This document shows, piece after piece, positions 45,901 to 51,560 of a stretch of DNA of 64,000 nt. The DNA is from Saturnia japonica. Lineage: Eukaryota; Arthropoda; Insecta; Lepidoptera; Saturniidae. Location of the stretch: positions 4,526,001-4,590,000 of the forward strand of contig CM065322.1 of assembly GCA_033032175.1 (NCBI GenBank), given 5' to 3'. Position 1 is the stretch's first letter. Each line of letters begins with the position of its first letter. Both the position numbers and the translations under genes were made by a program. Under the pieces are notes generated by a model. That model worked only from the letters and a program-made list of their open reading frames with translations. It did not search any database and had not been told where the DNA came from.

Positions 45901-47802
45901 TAGGGCCTAAATTCAATAAAGATTATTTTGATTTTGAACGTTGAAGTTTCATTATTAGTTGATGTGAGTACTGTTCAATTTAAAAATATATTCATAATAA
46001 AATAATGTTGAAGAGTATTTCGAAGCAAACACACGACTTGGCCCAGATAAGAAAGCCTTAGCAAACATTTAAATGACATTGTAAAAAAAAAAAACGTCCT
46101 TCACCGTCGAACGCGAGGTACAGAGTTCAAGCAAGGAGGGGAAATTAATCCGCCCCACAGTCGGGAAGGTGGAGCGGAAAATTTGCGGGCAAATTACTAG
46201 TATATACAGGGCTGGCAAATAAATTTTATTTATTTAATTACAAACCAGCGGGACACGAACGATATACCACTTTTAATGTACATAAAACAGTGCGTACATA
46301 TCTGGTTATTGTTTTTTTTTATAGTACCGGATGAGATGGACACATGTTTTTCAGTTTAGTTCCCCATCTCGCGATAAGTAACTTTGTTACAAAAATTTGT
46401 GAAATATTCTTATAACTTGTATGTAAAAAAAAAGTTACTTCCAATAACTCAAACTTTACCACTGTCTTGTCCTTCTAAAATAACTTTTGCTCGACGACGA
46501 TATACCGAATGAAGTAAATGTCCGGATACGCGCAGTGGCAGCCCTGAGATTTCGTCGCTTCCATAAATATAATGATATTGTCACTCGGCGGTTAATTTCC
46601 ACGGGATAAACTGACAGACTTGCTCATTTTAATTTTATGATGTGATATCACATATTTCATTTTATAGTACCTATCAACAGGCTATTTTTAAGAAACGACT
46701 TCTTACTACGTATATTGTCATCTCAAGAAAAAACTAAAATAAATTTTATTACTAAATCTATATAAACGAATAAAATAAAAAGGTCTGTTTGTAACGTCAA
46801 AATAACAGCTTTTTACTAAATACTTAAGTATGAAAGTGTAAACGGTACTTATAACAAAAACCTTTTTTTATATTTTGTATTTTGTACCGAAATGGTTGGA
46901 CCGATTTTGATGGGACTTTCACTGGCAGATAGCTGATGTTATAAGGAGTAAGGTAGGCTACTTTTATTTTAGAAAATTAATTACGGTTCAGCACAAATAA
47001 AATAATAAGCATTTTTTATTTGCGGGCAGACGACTGCCGTGGGTGTAAGTGGGGTAGTAACGGGAATAGTTAGTTACATATATATATCATTGAAACTATT
47101 GCAAAATTGATTTTGATAATTATCATGAAAATAATAGATTTATGAAATATCTTTTATATAAATATATTGTGTGTGTCTGTTAGTAATAGTGTTACTTCTG
47201 TACGTCTTGGCCTATTGAACTCATATTCATAAAATATATTTGCTTTATAGAAAAGGCAGAAAAACGTCTGACGTTCAGCTAGTTTATAAAAAACTTTATA
47301 TTACCTTTGTATAAGTAGTCGTATATTTTTTCTGGTATGAAAGTTTCAGAACATAATTAACTAAAGAAACTTCTATTCCTACTAATAATAGATGTTAAAT
47401 TTTCTCAACAAGAAGAGATTATTTCAAACACTGCCATTTAATTCTAAGCTAAGCAAAGTTTGTATCATACATACAACTAAACAGCTGATATAATATATAG
47501 ATATTTAACACCCAGATACATAACAGACAATTATGCTCGTCACGGATAAGTTAGTCATTGGCGAGGGTCGAACCCACGATCTCTCGGCTCAATAATAGGG
47601 TTTTCTTCACAAAGTCACGAGGCCTGTCATAGTATAGAGTTTATTTAATGATTCAATAAAAACAAAAACAGCCCAGTAAGTCACTTCTATGCCTAATGAA
47701 TTTAACTGTATGCTAGATATTTACCTTTACTAATATCTCCAATGCTTCAACGTATGACTTCTCTGTTTCATACAATTCGACTACAACATGAGTCCTTGTG
47801 TC
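15689..47802 (-). CDS. ARHGEF17: ARHGEF17/TEM4-like Rho guanine nucleotide exchange factor, 3' 17 exons (5' end missing)
   Basis: This is a Rho-family GEF that loads GTP on RhoA-type GTPases, acting in the cytoplasm on the actin cytoskeleton. Seventeen minus-strand exons were joined: 47725-47802, 44153-44335, 43501-43729, 42768-43080, 42090-42181, 36312-36534, 35026-35117, 33237-33367, 27712-27872, 27082-27174, 26296-26558, 23694-23874, 18979-19046, 18727-18863, 17788-17965, 16779-16949, 15689-15978. All junctions are GT-AG and every phase matches, giving 960 codons plus stop. Residues 1 to about 175 are the DH domain (ETEKSYVEAL, LVDEIF, LLIKPVQKFPSYKLL). Residues about 190-405 are the PH-like region (DRALFLFNDTLLIT). 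About 500-640 is a Ser/acidic linker. The rest is the WD40-like propeller (VCNSDGYVGQVC, WLGTEDGCIHVY, LWVGTSAGV, GHTGHVRFL, SGGDGYEDFR, end TNHLLLWRV), matching vertebrate ARHGEF17 order. The N-terminal region is not in these exons. Introns are swollen by transposons. Confidence 0.95.
16779..16949 (-). CDS. ARHGEF17: ARHGEF17 exon: propeller blade LWVGTSAGV
   Basis: This exon encodes CDDIIRQHKAACLRVTALLA to LFTHPQLT and includes LWVGTSAGVLL. The motif IIRQHKAACLR is nearly identical to vertebrate ARHGEF17. It runs from TGTCAAG to GTATTTTT, phase 1 on both sides. Confidence 0.9.
17100..17290 (+). repeat. Interspersed repeat family D fragment
   Basis: GCATGAACACAGTGCCTGTC, GATCTCTTGGTGGTTGTCAT and CTTATCATCAGGCACTGTGC match family D elsewhere in the window. 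It lies in an ARHGEF17 intron, so the open frame across it is not a gene. Confidence 0.6.
17448..17720 (+). mobile_element. tRNA-derived SINE
   Basis: The head has an A-box-like TTAGCCGAGTTG (17459-17470) and a B-box-like GGATCGATTCC (17503-17513) in a T-arm-like CTGGG-loop-CCCAG hairpin. It does not fold as a whole functional tRNA. The tail CGGCGAACTGTGGGTGTA and GCCTAACCCTTTGAGGAATA is shared with 38449-38545, supporting an interspersed family. It lies in an ARHGEF17 intron close to the exon at 17788. Confidence 0.7.
17788..17965 (-). CDS. ARHGEF17: ARHGEF17 exon: propeller blade IWLSLHNAAQL
   Basis: This exon encodes VDETFQISSESKPISHMAVA to ITPHVTKMLH, with the blade motif STIWLSLHNAAQLRCY. 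It lies between TTGCAG and GTATGTATCC and ends in phase 1. Confidence 0.93.
18727..18863 (-). CDS. ARHGEF17: ARHGEF17 exon: propeller blade LWCATHASI
   Basis: This exon encodes DGSWTERSTIPVGSGSTPVS to IINPHTLQ, with the blade core GKLWCATHASIKII. It runs from TTTCAAG to GTACGTTC. The open frame beyond the donor is intron. Confidence 0.92.
18979..19046 (-). CDS. ARHGEF17: ARHGEF17 exon: short propeller blade exon
   Basis: This 68-nt exon encodes YVEGKVFVALGNGDLVVYCR plus DI. It lies between TTTACAG and GTAAGTTA, phase 2 in and phase 1 out. Confidence 0.9.
19934..20335 (-). mobile_element. LINE RNase H domain fragment
   Basis: Minus-strand frames read VFFSDSMSCLEDISKF then VVVAWIPGHCGIVTNETADI and CAKNAA, which is the RNase H domain of I/R1/Jockey-type LINEs. 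A second frame continues with LLQSWLDLW. The change of frame marks it as decayed. It lies in an ARHGEF17 intron. Confidence 0.8.
20555..20690 (+). repeat. Short repeat fragment (ACCAATTTTGATGAATTTTGG type)
   Basis: The text CATGCCTAAACTGCTAAACC followed by AATTTTGATGAATTTTGGTA and a GGGAAAGGACATAGAGTACT stretch matches the style of abundant insect LINE/SINE-associated repeats. Related wording occurs near 22860 and 5050 in this window. Confidence 0.5.
21653..22780 (-). mobile_element. 5'-truncated RTE-like LINE (reverse transcriptase C-terminal half)
   Basis: About 370 codons are open on the minus strand from FSTFDHIQALEQVIEKYEDR to the stop at 21665. Motifs are GFIDYSKAFDSI, GVRQGDTLSPKLFIAVLE, ADDIVIL, and the RTE-typical LKWQWAGHVSRYTDSRW and RRVGRPKRRWADDI. 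The catalytic box reads RGADD, where F/Y-ADD is expected, so this copy is probably dead. A short repeat of the ATTTAGAC type follows the stop. It lies in an ARHGEF17 intron. Confidence 0.9.
22807..23388 (+). repeat. Interspersed repeat ending GAGCCGCGGGCACACCGCTA
   Basis: The stretch starts GTCCGTCCGTCTTTCTGTTT, has repeated ACCGATTTTGATGAAATT-like blocks near 22870, 23110 and 23230, and ends AGCCGCGGGCACACCGCTAG. The three internal blocks suggest a composite of repeated units. It abuts the 5' truncation point of the RTE-like LINE. Confidence 0.6.
23694..23874 (-). CDS. ARHGEF17: ARHGEF17 exon: propeller blade WLGTEDG
   Basis: This exon encodes a Ser-rich lead and then MWLGTEDGCIHVYNSLDNIR to LQHSSGVHSIV, a blade with the conserved WLGTEDGC(V/I)HVY signature. 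It runs from CTGCAG to GTAAGTATT and ends in phase 2. Confidence 0.94.
25034..25620. mobile_element. Foldback/MITE-like element with about 145-bp terminal inverted repeats
   Basis: The left arm (25034 to about 25178, starting GTGGATTTTCGAGCGAAG) and the right arm (about 25475 to 25620, reverse complement starting GTGGACTTTCGAGCGAAG) match over roughly 145 bp with scattered differences. Each arm contains smaller hairpins (TCACTGA...TCAGTGA and GACGCGGCGTC). The centre is AT-rich with no coding frame. No clear target duplication was seen. It lies in an ARHGEF17 intron. Confidence 0.85.
26296..26558 (-). CDS. ARHGEF17: ARHGEF17 exon: acidic and serine-rich linker
   Basis: This exon encodes SSSSDEDDEGSSASENQDAQ and a Ser/Thr/His-rich stretch to NPAVDKQAMGINS. 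It is low complexity and probably disordered. The vertebrate protein has an equivalent acidic Ser-rich insert within the propeller. It runs from ATTATCCAG to GTAGGTTTG. Confidence 0.88.
27082..27174 (-). CDS. ARHGEF17: ARHGEF17 exon: serine-rich linker
   Basis: This exon encodes PSTSSLNSASSVKPGISISD through DDSCKNIRLD. The donor is weak (GATAG then GTTACA) but is the choice that keeps the frame into the next exon. A GC donor at CTGCAAG upstream was considered and breaks the frame. Confidence 0.75.
27712..27872 (-). CDS. ARHGEF17: ARHGEF17 exon: first propeller blade
   Basis: This exon encodes VCNSDGYVGQVCVLTL through NGVCNARILCVACVPP, the start of the C-terminal WD40-like propeller. A longer open frame overlapping it in another phase is a shadow. 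It runs from TTTTCAG to GTAAGTGTG and ends in phase 2. Confidence 0.93.
28394..31655 (+). mobile_element. R4/Dong-like non-LTR retrotransposon in a TAA microsatellite
   Basis: This is a non-LTR retrotransposon with one long pol frame and a short AT-rich 3' UTR (about 31496-31618). Both edges are TAA/ATA repeats (CATAATAATAATATA near 28394-28408 and AATAATAATAATAATC near 31630-31643). Dong-type R4-clade elements are known to insert in TAA repeats. The exact 5' end was not resolved. It lies in an ARHGEF17 intron on the opposite strand to the gene. Confidence 0.85.
28448..31495 (+). pseudogene. R4/Dong-like pol (reverse transcriptase plus restriction-like endonuclease) with two in-frame TAG codons
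   Basis: The frame is continuous for about 1,015 codons apart from TAG at 30242-30244 and TAG at 31280-31282. Reverse transcriptase motifs include NWKTLGPDELHKFW, KNYRPITCLPTIYKLL, AAWIDYKKAYDSVPHSWL, GIFQGDSLSPLWF and the catalytic YMDD (30011-30022). The C-terminal part has a CCHC-type finger (CRACHRPGESLRHVVSGC) and a restriction-like endonuclease (KPDIVLLDRS then AILVDVTIP), the arrangement of R2/R4 elements. The first possible ATG is 28448; a longer frame begins at a non-ATG codon (TTG, 28430). Reverse-strand frames here are shadows. Confidence 0.9.
31640..32735 (-). mobile_element. 5'-truncated non-LTR retrotransposon with ATT tail (Jockey/CR1-like)
   Basis: On the minus strand the sequence reads from a mid reverse transcriptase region (ACFLDLSRAFDMVSYDVLW) through GVRQGGITSPKLFNLYIND and ISYADDMVLL to a C-terminal domain, then a 3' UTR ending AATAAAGATTATTATTATT. 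The 5' half is missing. The clade was not assigned with certainty. The ATT tail meets the TAA repeat at the 3' edge of the R4-like element. Confidence 0.85.
31764..32735 (-). pseudogene. Partial reverse transcriptase (YADD) of truncated LINE
   Basis: This is an open frame of over 300 codons encoding the C-terminal half of a reverse transcriptase with intact YADD, the thumb motif YQFKYLGHYVTDD and a helical C-terminal region. No start codon belongs to it because the element is 5' truncated. It lies on the same strand as ARHGEF17, within an intron. Confidence 0.85.
33237..33367 (-). CDS. ARHGEF17: ARHGEF17 exon: linker into propeller
   Basis: This exon encodes FVYGQERAAPEFLSPVPIRK then TRAGLQFTCAAPTL to CPPDVW. 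The PIRKTRAGLQF motif is conserved with vertebrate ARHGEF17. It ends in phase 0 after TGG. A mariner insertion ends 51 bp upstream of its splice acceptor. Confidence 0.93.
33419..34720 (+). mobile_element. rosa-like DD41D Tc1/mariner element, copy 2 (defective)
   Basis: This is a second copy of the 7.3 kb element in the same orientation, 1,302 bp, with the same terminal repeats and TA duplications (33417-33418, 34721-34722). I counted roughly 25 differences from copy 1 by eye, about 98% identity. It lies in an ARHGEF17 intron on the opposite strand to the gene. Confidence 0.95.
33535..34613 (+). pseudogene. Broken DD41D transposase gene
   Basis: The frame starts like copy 1 but CAA became TAA at 33820-33822 (codon 96). 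Near 34250-34257 a one-base deletion shifts the frame and creates another TAA; homology resumes in the shifted frame to 34613. The catalytic motifs here keep the consensus QQDGATCHT and SPDLSPLDYF, so copy 2 is closer to consensus at those sites than the intact copy 1. Confidence 0.93.
35026..35117 (-). CDS. ARHGEF17: ARHGEF17 exon: last PH strand and helix
   Basis: This exon encodes NGAENLTIIFPKAEKRSGWE then ELINETKQKL, the final strand and C-terminal helix of the PH fold with its conserved Trp. It lies between ATTTTCAG and GTAAGTAAA. It sits 305 bp from the mariner copy in the next intron. Confidence 0.88.
36060..36290 (+). repeat. Interspersed repeat family C, copy 2
   Basis: It shares CACGGGTGCGTTGGCGGCGG and AAACACGGGTTAAAACTGTG with the 6.3 kb copy. 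It ends 22 bp from the ARHGEF17 exon at 36312. Minus-strand frames just below it look briefly open but are repeat sequence. Confidence 0.7.
36312..36534 (-). CDS. ARHGEF17: ARHGEF17 exon: helical insert of PH-like region
   Basis: This exon encodes AKDENLRRIMHEVETL through LSERQNSDTQLCYMEVSVNT, a mostly helical insert also present in vertebrate ARHGEF17. The acceptor is ATTACAG and the donor GTAAGTAC, phase 1 in and phase 2 out. Confidence 0.92.
36650..36830 (+). repeat. Interspersed repeat family D fragment
   Basis: GAAGCCTGCAGGCCGACATG and ATCACTCGATGGATCCCGTT then AATCAGGTACAGTGCCGTAA match family D. It lies in the intron upstream of the exon ending at 36534. Confidence 0.55.
37000..39080. 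other. ARHGEF17 intron, no other feature apart from SINE tail
   Basis: This is intronic AT-rich sequence between the exons at 36.5 and 42.1 kb. Apart from the SINE tail at 38.45 kb I see nothing. Confidence 0.55.
38440..38560 (+). repeat. SINE tail fragment
   Basis: CGGCGAACTGTGGGTGTA and TGCCTAACCCTTCGGGGAAT match the tail of the tRNA-derived SINE at 17.6 kb. The tRNA-like head is absent here. Confidence 0.65.
39090..39560 (+). mobile_element. Decayed LINE reverse transcriptase C-terminal fragment
   Basis: Broken plus-strand frames resemble LINE C-terminal text: TMVFP-like and LYGATTRKIHQISRKKIDTL, then ALEM and CWRRLLRIKWTA, then LNELSIKQRLSSIV. Stop codons and shifts interrupt it. Confidence 0.6.
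40030..40650 (-). mobile_element. Decayed RTE LINE 3' fragment
   Basis: Minus-strand pieces read LRMNMNKTKI, then CLKAKFFDQCMFPVITYDV, then ERVMLGVSLADQIRNEEIRR and AKLKWQWTGHVARRTDGQWG with a C-terminal RRSVSRFDARWPDDLVKIAR. These are standard RTE C-terminal motifs. Several frameshifts and stops are present. It lies in an ARHGEF17 intron. Confidence 0.8.
41779..41961 (+). CDS. Small THAP-like zinc-finger ORF (unconfirmed)
   Basis: A plus-strand frame starting with ATG encodes MYCCISGCSNTSKKNKNKSN then GVKFYYFPTNSTHFPWL. The early Cys spacing (C-x4-C or C-x3-C) and the KFYYFP motif resemble the N-terminal half of a THAP zinc finger, as found in P-element transposases and THAP proteins. The second C-x2-H half is not present, so this is an exon with missing partners, a transposon relic, or chance. 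It lies in an ARHGEF17 intron on the opposite strand. Confidence 0.35.
   Translation: MYCCISGCSNTSKKNKNKSNGVKFYYFPTNSTHFPWLYDLEITNNVICKNKSVIITKILI
42090..42181 (-). CDS. ARHGEF17: ARHGEF17 exon: PH-like domain strands
   Basis: This short exon encodes about 31 residues (TYQSNIASQMEGNKYKLLMR to LADLEIVK). The acceptor is ATTTCAG and the donor GTAAGTTG, phase 2 in and phase 1 out. The lower boundary may be off by one base from manual counting. Confidence 0.9.
42768..43080 (-). CDS. ARHGEF17: ARHGEF17 exon: end of DH and start of PH-like domain
   Basis: This exon encodes DQSHPDHKLLLEAQKEI, a Gln-rich helical stretch (LELEQQQQTLRDLE) and the first PH-like strands (DRALFLFNDTLLITSVKRR). The acceptor is TTCCCAG and the donor GTAAGTA. 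It leaves two bases of the last codon. Confidence 0.94.
43501..43729 (-). CDS. ARHGEF17: ARHGEF17 exon: DH domain core helices
   Basis: This exon encodes FTKPTVMDTYMSF through RLIKHT. It includes LDNLLIKPVQKFPSYKLLI, the DH signature helix (CR3) that contacts Rho. It starts in phase 0 and ends one base into a codon (ACA G, then GTTAGT). Confidence 0.94.
44153..44335 (-). CDS. ARHGEF17: ARHGEF17 exon: DH domain
   Basis: This exon encodes 61 residues, KYLQPLKSPEN through VGDVFLDV, including LVDEIFYQVPGI. The acceptor is ATACAG and the donor GTAAAA, both phase 0. The open frame runs on into the intron as a read-through that is not coding. Confidence 0.93.
44340..46765. other. ARHGEF17 intron with repeat scraps
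   Basis: This intron lies between the first two exons seen. It contains a minus-strand repeat at 45820-45915 shared with 49318-49430 and a GTTTTCCTTCACTAAAATTT with TCGACCCAACGTC fragment at 45708-45760. No coding exon was recognised. Confidence 0.5.
45820..45915 (-). repeat. Interspersed repeat family E (inverted relative to 49.3 kb)
   Basis: The minus strand reads TTTAGGCCCTAAGAAGGCAC, then ACTACTGCCGGTTCGGAAAA and CATCCCAGTCATCGAAAAGA with ACCGGTAAG. The same text occurs on the plus strand at 49318-49430. Confidence 0.8.
46772..47010 (+). repeat. Interspersed repeat family A, copy 2 (partial)
   Basis: It shares ACAGCTTTTTACTAAATAC, AATGGTTGGACCGATTTTGA and GGCTACTTTTATTTTAGA with the copies at 5 kb and 51 kb. 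It lies just downstream of the most upstream ARHGEF17 exon, in an intron. Confidence 0.8.
47725..47802 (-). CDS. ARHGEF17: ARHGEF17 exon: start of DH domain
   Basis: This exon encodes 26 residues including HVVVELYETEKSYVEAL, the first conserved helix (CR1) of the Dbl-homology domain. It starts in phase 0 after TTTGCAG and ends in phase 0 before GTAAATA. It is the most upstream coding exon I can support. Confidence 0.92.
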
Positions 47803-48029
47803 CTGCAAACAAAAAAAAATCATGTGTAATTTCAGTAAATATAAATTTTAATATTAATAATTTTTTTTAAGTTATACTTTTTTCAGCACCCTTAGTAGAG
47901 GTAAAATTGAGAGTTGCCTGTATCATGTAAAGGAAGTGTGGCATGATGTAGTCAGATCGAATATAATTATGTGAATTAATTTTCCTGACTTTATTGTTTC
48001 GGTTTAAGGTTGTCGGTGTCATGCATTCC

Positions 48030-48745
48030 TTAATTGCAAAACATTGCAAAAATTCCTAACATTTTCGACCAAAGTGACGCTAACCAACACGTTGGTGGTC
48101 CCGATCATAGACTATGCGGATACGACCTACCCTGACCTAAATGAAGAGACGCTGAATAAATTAGACCGTCTACTAAATTTGTGTATTCGCTACATATACG
48201 GGCTGCGTAAGTTTGATCACATCTCTCAATTTCCTTCGCAACTAAACTGGCTCAATATTTGTTCTTCTCGGAATTCTCGTATACTACATTTCCTCTATAG
48301 ATTCTTATTTAACCCTAGATCTCCACAATGTCTTCAGTAACAATTTATGTTCCTAGCCGATCGCGGTCGCGATAGTCTTTCTGTTTACAACAGGACCCGT
48401 GTGATCCCTGAGCAGAAATCAGCATTCTATTTGAATTTATTTATGATATCTGCCATACGACTGTGGAATGCGTTACCGCGTTATCTTCAAGGTGCTAAAA
48501 CAGTAACCATCTTCAAATCACAACTGTACCGATAATTGTTTAATAAACAAGAGACAAAGTGATAATTTTTCTTACGAATTTGCATTTATAATTTGTGCAC
48601 ATAAATACTTTCATTTGTACGTAATTATATAAGTATGTTTATATGTTCTAGTGTGTATTTACGTTTATTTCTAGTTTTATAATTTTGTAATAGCACATTT
48701 TTTTATTTCATATTGCACTATCGACAATTAAAAAAATTCCACATT
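48030..48745 (+). mobile_element. Jockey/CR1-like LINE 3' end fragment
   Basis: A plus-strand frame from 48044 to 48535 encodes the C-terminal tail of a non-LTR retrotransposon pol: LVVPIIDYADTTYPDLNEET, LCIRYIYGLRKFDHIS, then ISAIRLWNALPRYLQGA and TIFKSQLYR. One in-frame TAA near 48338 interrupts it. An AT-rich 3' UTR follows. The reverse transcriptase core is missing. Confidence 0.8.
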
Positions 48746-48836
48746 ACCGCTGTAATGTTTGGCTGAGAGAATATGGTTTATAGTAGAATTAAGCTCGCCA
48801 GTGAACAAATAAAAATGCAATAAAGTATTCATCCAT

Positions 48837-48965
48837 TCATACGTATCACTAGAGCGTTGCCGACCTTGTACCCCTTACTCCAAAGAGCTTTGGAAACCTT
48901 ACCGCAGTAACACAACACTAGGTTATTTGGCTGCGATCTTCTGTAGGGTAGAGGTAGGTACTCCA
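48837..48965 (+). repeat. Interspersed repeat family F, copy 1
   Basis: GCGTTGCCGACCTTGTACCC, AACACAACACTAGGTTATTT and GCTGCGATCTTCTGTAGGGT recur at 50828-50940. The minus-strand frame here is an artefact of the repeat. Confidence 0.75.
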
Positions 48966-49317
48966 TCAGTCGGGCTGTCCTAAGTAGTGAGAAATCGGTA
49001 AAGAATATCTCTGTGCCCCACATCTTTATTTTTTTTAAATTGTAATGAATTAATATTAACAATATAAATTGGGTTAACATAAAAAATGGTCAGTCAAATT
49101 AATTTACATTATTATCATATATGGCTAACTTCATCATGTCGCTTTCACGCGGGATAAATCTTTTGGAGTTATTTTCGTGTTGTTACTTCCTGATGAACCC
49201 GTTTTAACAAACCGCATCTGCACACTGTACTGTGAGATCAAGCGACTGTTTATCAATTGCTATGTATTACTTAGAAAACTAATGAAAATGAAAATCACAT
49301 GAAAAAAAAAAAAAAGT

Positions 49318-49430
49318 TATTCAATTCAGGCCTTAAGAAGGCATTTACGAACATCAAAACACTTCTACCGGTTCGAAAAACATCCCAGTCATCGAGAAGA
49401 ACCGGTAAGAAACTCGATCGGGTTTATCAA
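49318..49430 (+). repeat. Interspersed repeat family E
   Basis: It reads TTCAGGCCTTAAGAAGGCAT, then CACTTCTACCGGTTCGAAAA and ACATCCCAGTCATCGAGAAG with ACCGGTAAG. The 77-codon frame that spans it is not a gene. Poly-A runs lie on both sides (about 49300 and 49708). Confidence 0.8.
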
Positions 49431-49714
49431 TTTTTTTCTACTGTTACAAAAGTGTTATTAAAATACAATAATAATGATTTAGTGGATGCAAAGAGAGGGA
49501 GTCACTTTCAGACATCAGCACCATTCACATAATGATCCTCTATATAATAATGATCGACACTATTGTATGTATAAACAAAACAGTAGCAGACTGTTGGACA
49601 TAATTGATGGTGTCGATCGATCCGTCGCGTCGCCGCTAGTGGTGCGAGGTCGACGACTGGCCACTGATAACGCACTATACAGAGTGCGTGGAAAATCATA
49701 AACCAAAAAAAAAA

Positions 49715-50750
49715 AAAAAAACTTTATGACAATGTGGGTAGATGGCTGTTTCCTCTTATCCTGAATCTACCCCAGAACCCGCCCTAATATTCGAATTTTG
49801 ACATAAAACCCGTGACGTTATTAATTTTACTAGGGTGAGCATTTTTAGTGTTAAATTTACAGCCCCTGCGCTGAGAATATAAAAGCTAAGTAAAATACCT
49901 ACATGTCAGTCTCTCAATCGAACAAGCTTTTTTCTTTACGAAAACTCTTGATTTCCTTTGTTACCCATGTAAAAATTCTCATTATTCATTCATGTTTTCA
50001 CTCCATAATTCGATTTGTCCCCTTAAATTTCCCTTAGTGCTACCCTAAATCTAGGGAAAAATCATTTGGCAGTACTAATTCTACCTCAGTATGCCATCCA
50101 CGCTTTACCCCTTTAATACCTCAACATTATTATCTTCTAAAGTAACTTCATTTTATCATTATTAAAGTTATATCTACTACTGTTTCATAACGACGTAGTT
50201 TAGATTTTATATGTAAAAATACATATATATTTTTTATTAGCTCTTTAATTTTATTATCAAGAAAATATACACGTTTTATCTTTTTGTTCTGTTTATTTTA
50301 TAGTTACGAATTCCGTTTTTTTTACATTTTTTTTTCATTTCTGGGCTTTTTTTACTCTTTAAAATATTTCAGGTTTTTTTTTTTATAGGGTATGAGTTAT
50401 TCATCCGTAGTAGACTGTGCAGTCCAGTAAATATGCACGCACACTCAGCAAAGTACCGTATAATGCGATCTAGAGCGCCCACGAATTTCAGGCGTCGTGT
50501 TTACATATATATTATTTATCTCCCCGATACTCTGAAGTGATATCAGGAAGACATTAACATGAAGTATTTACACCAGAACAGTGGTAAACTTCTGATCAAG
50601 CAAAGATCACATATGGAATCTTATTACAATGATATTTTATGTTATCAAACGTATGTATGTAAATAACATAATAAACTCAAAATTCTTTTCACTTGATTTT
50701 TAAAAAACCTTTTATTAATAGCAAGCTACATTTTTAAACAACTAAAGTGA
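49715..50750. other. No feature recognised
   Basis: This is AT-rich sequence with poly-T runs. No coding exon, RNA gene or clear repeat was found. Confidence 0.55.
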
Positions 50751-50754
50751 CAAA

Positions 50755-50945
50755 CAAGCATACGGCTCGCCTGATAGTAAGCGGATACCGTAGCCTATGG
50801 ATGCTTAAAATACCATAGATATCACTAACGCGTTGCCAGATTTGAGACCCTCTACCCTAAGGAACTCTGGAACCCCACTCACCGCAGGAACACAACACAA
50901 GTTACTTACTTGGTTGCGATCTTCTGTAGGGTGGATCCTCTATAT
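50755..50945 (+). repeat. Interspersed repeat family F, copy 2
   Basis: GCGTTGCCAGATTTGAGACC, GGAACACAACACAAGTTACT and GTTGCGATCTTCTGTAGGGT match copy 1 at 48.8 kb. The start includes a GGCTCGCCTGATAGTAAGCG motif common in this repeat type. Confidence 0.75.
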
Positions 50946-51034
50946 GCTTAAGTGATATAGGATTTTTTTTTAAATCTTATTAAAAATTTACGTCGTAATA
51001 TTCAGCAGCATAATGTAATAGGTGTTTGCTAGTC

Positions 51035-51560
51035 TATACAATTAATAAAATTGAAGTGTCTGTTTGTAATGTCAAAATAACAGCTTTTTACTAAATGCAT
51101 ATGAAAGTATATACGATATTTATAAGAAAAAACTATTTTTTTTTAATTTTTGTCTGTCTATCTGTCTGTATGTTTGTTCCGGGTAATCTCCGAAACGGTT
51201 GGTCCAATTTTAACGGGACTTCCACTGATAGATAGCTGACTTTATAGAGAGTAACTTAGGCTACTTTTATTTAAGAAAAAAGTTAGGGTTCTGCACAAAT
51301 AAAAAGAAACTGGTCATGGTGAATCAATTCGTCCGCTTAAATGTCTTACGCTGAGTAAACCATAAGACATATAGCAAATTAATGTACTACATAATTGTAG
51401 GCATTAAAAAGACCAGAATCAGGGAGGGTATACGTATATCTTTTAACAAACACCCACAATAAGTATTTTTGTTTTTAAAATAGCCGGGAGCGAGGAAGCA
51501 AGATTCGCGCGAGCATTTTGTAGTTCACGTGAGCGAAGCCACGGGCACAGCTAGTATAAT
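51035..51560 (+). repeat. Interspersed repeat family A, copy 3
   Basis: It matches the 4.9 kb copy over its length, from AATGTCAAAATAACAGCTTT to GCGAAGCCACGGGCACAGCT, ending in AGTATAATAGTAAA. The ending resembles the tail of insect LINE-dependent repeats. Confidence 0.85.
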
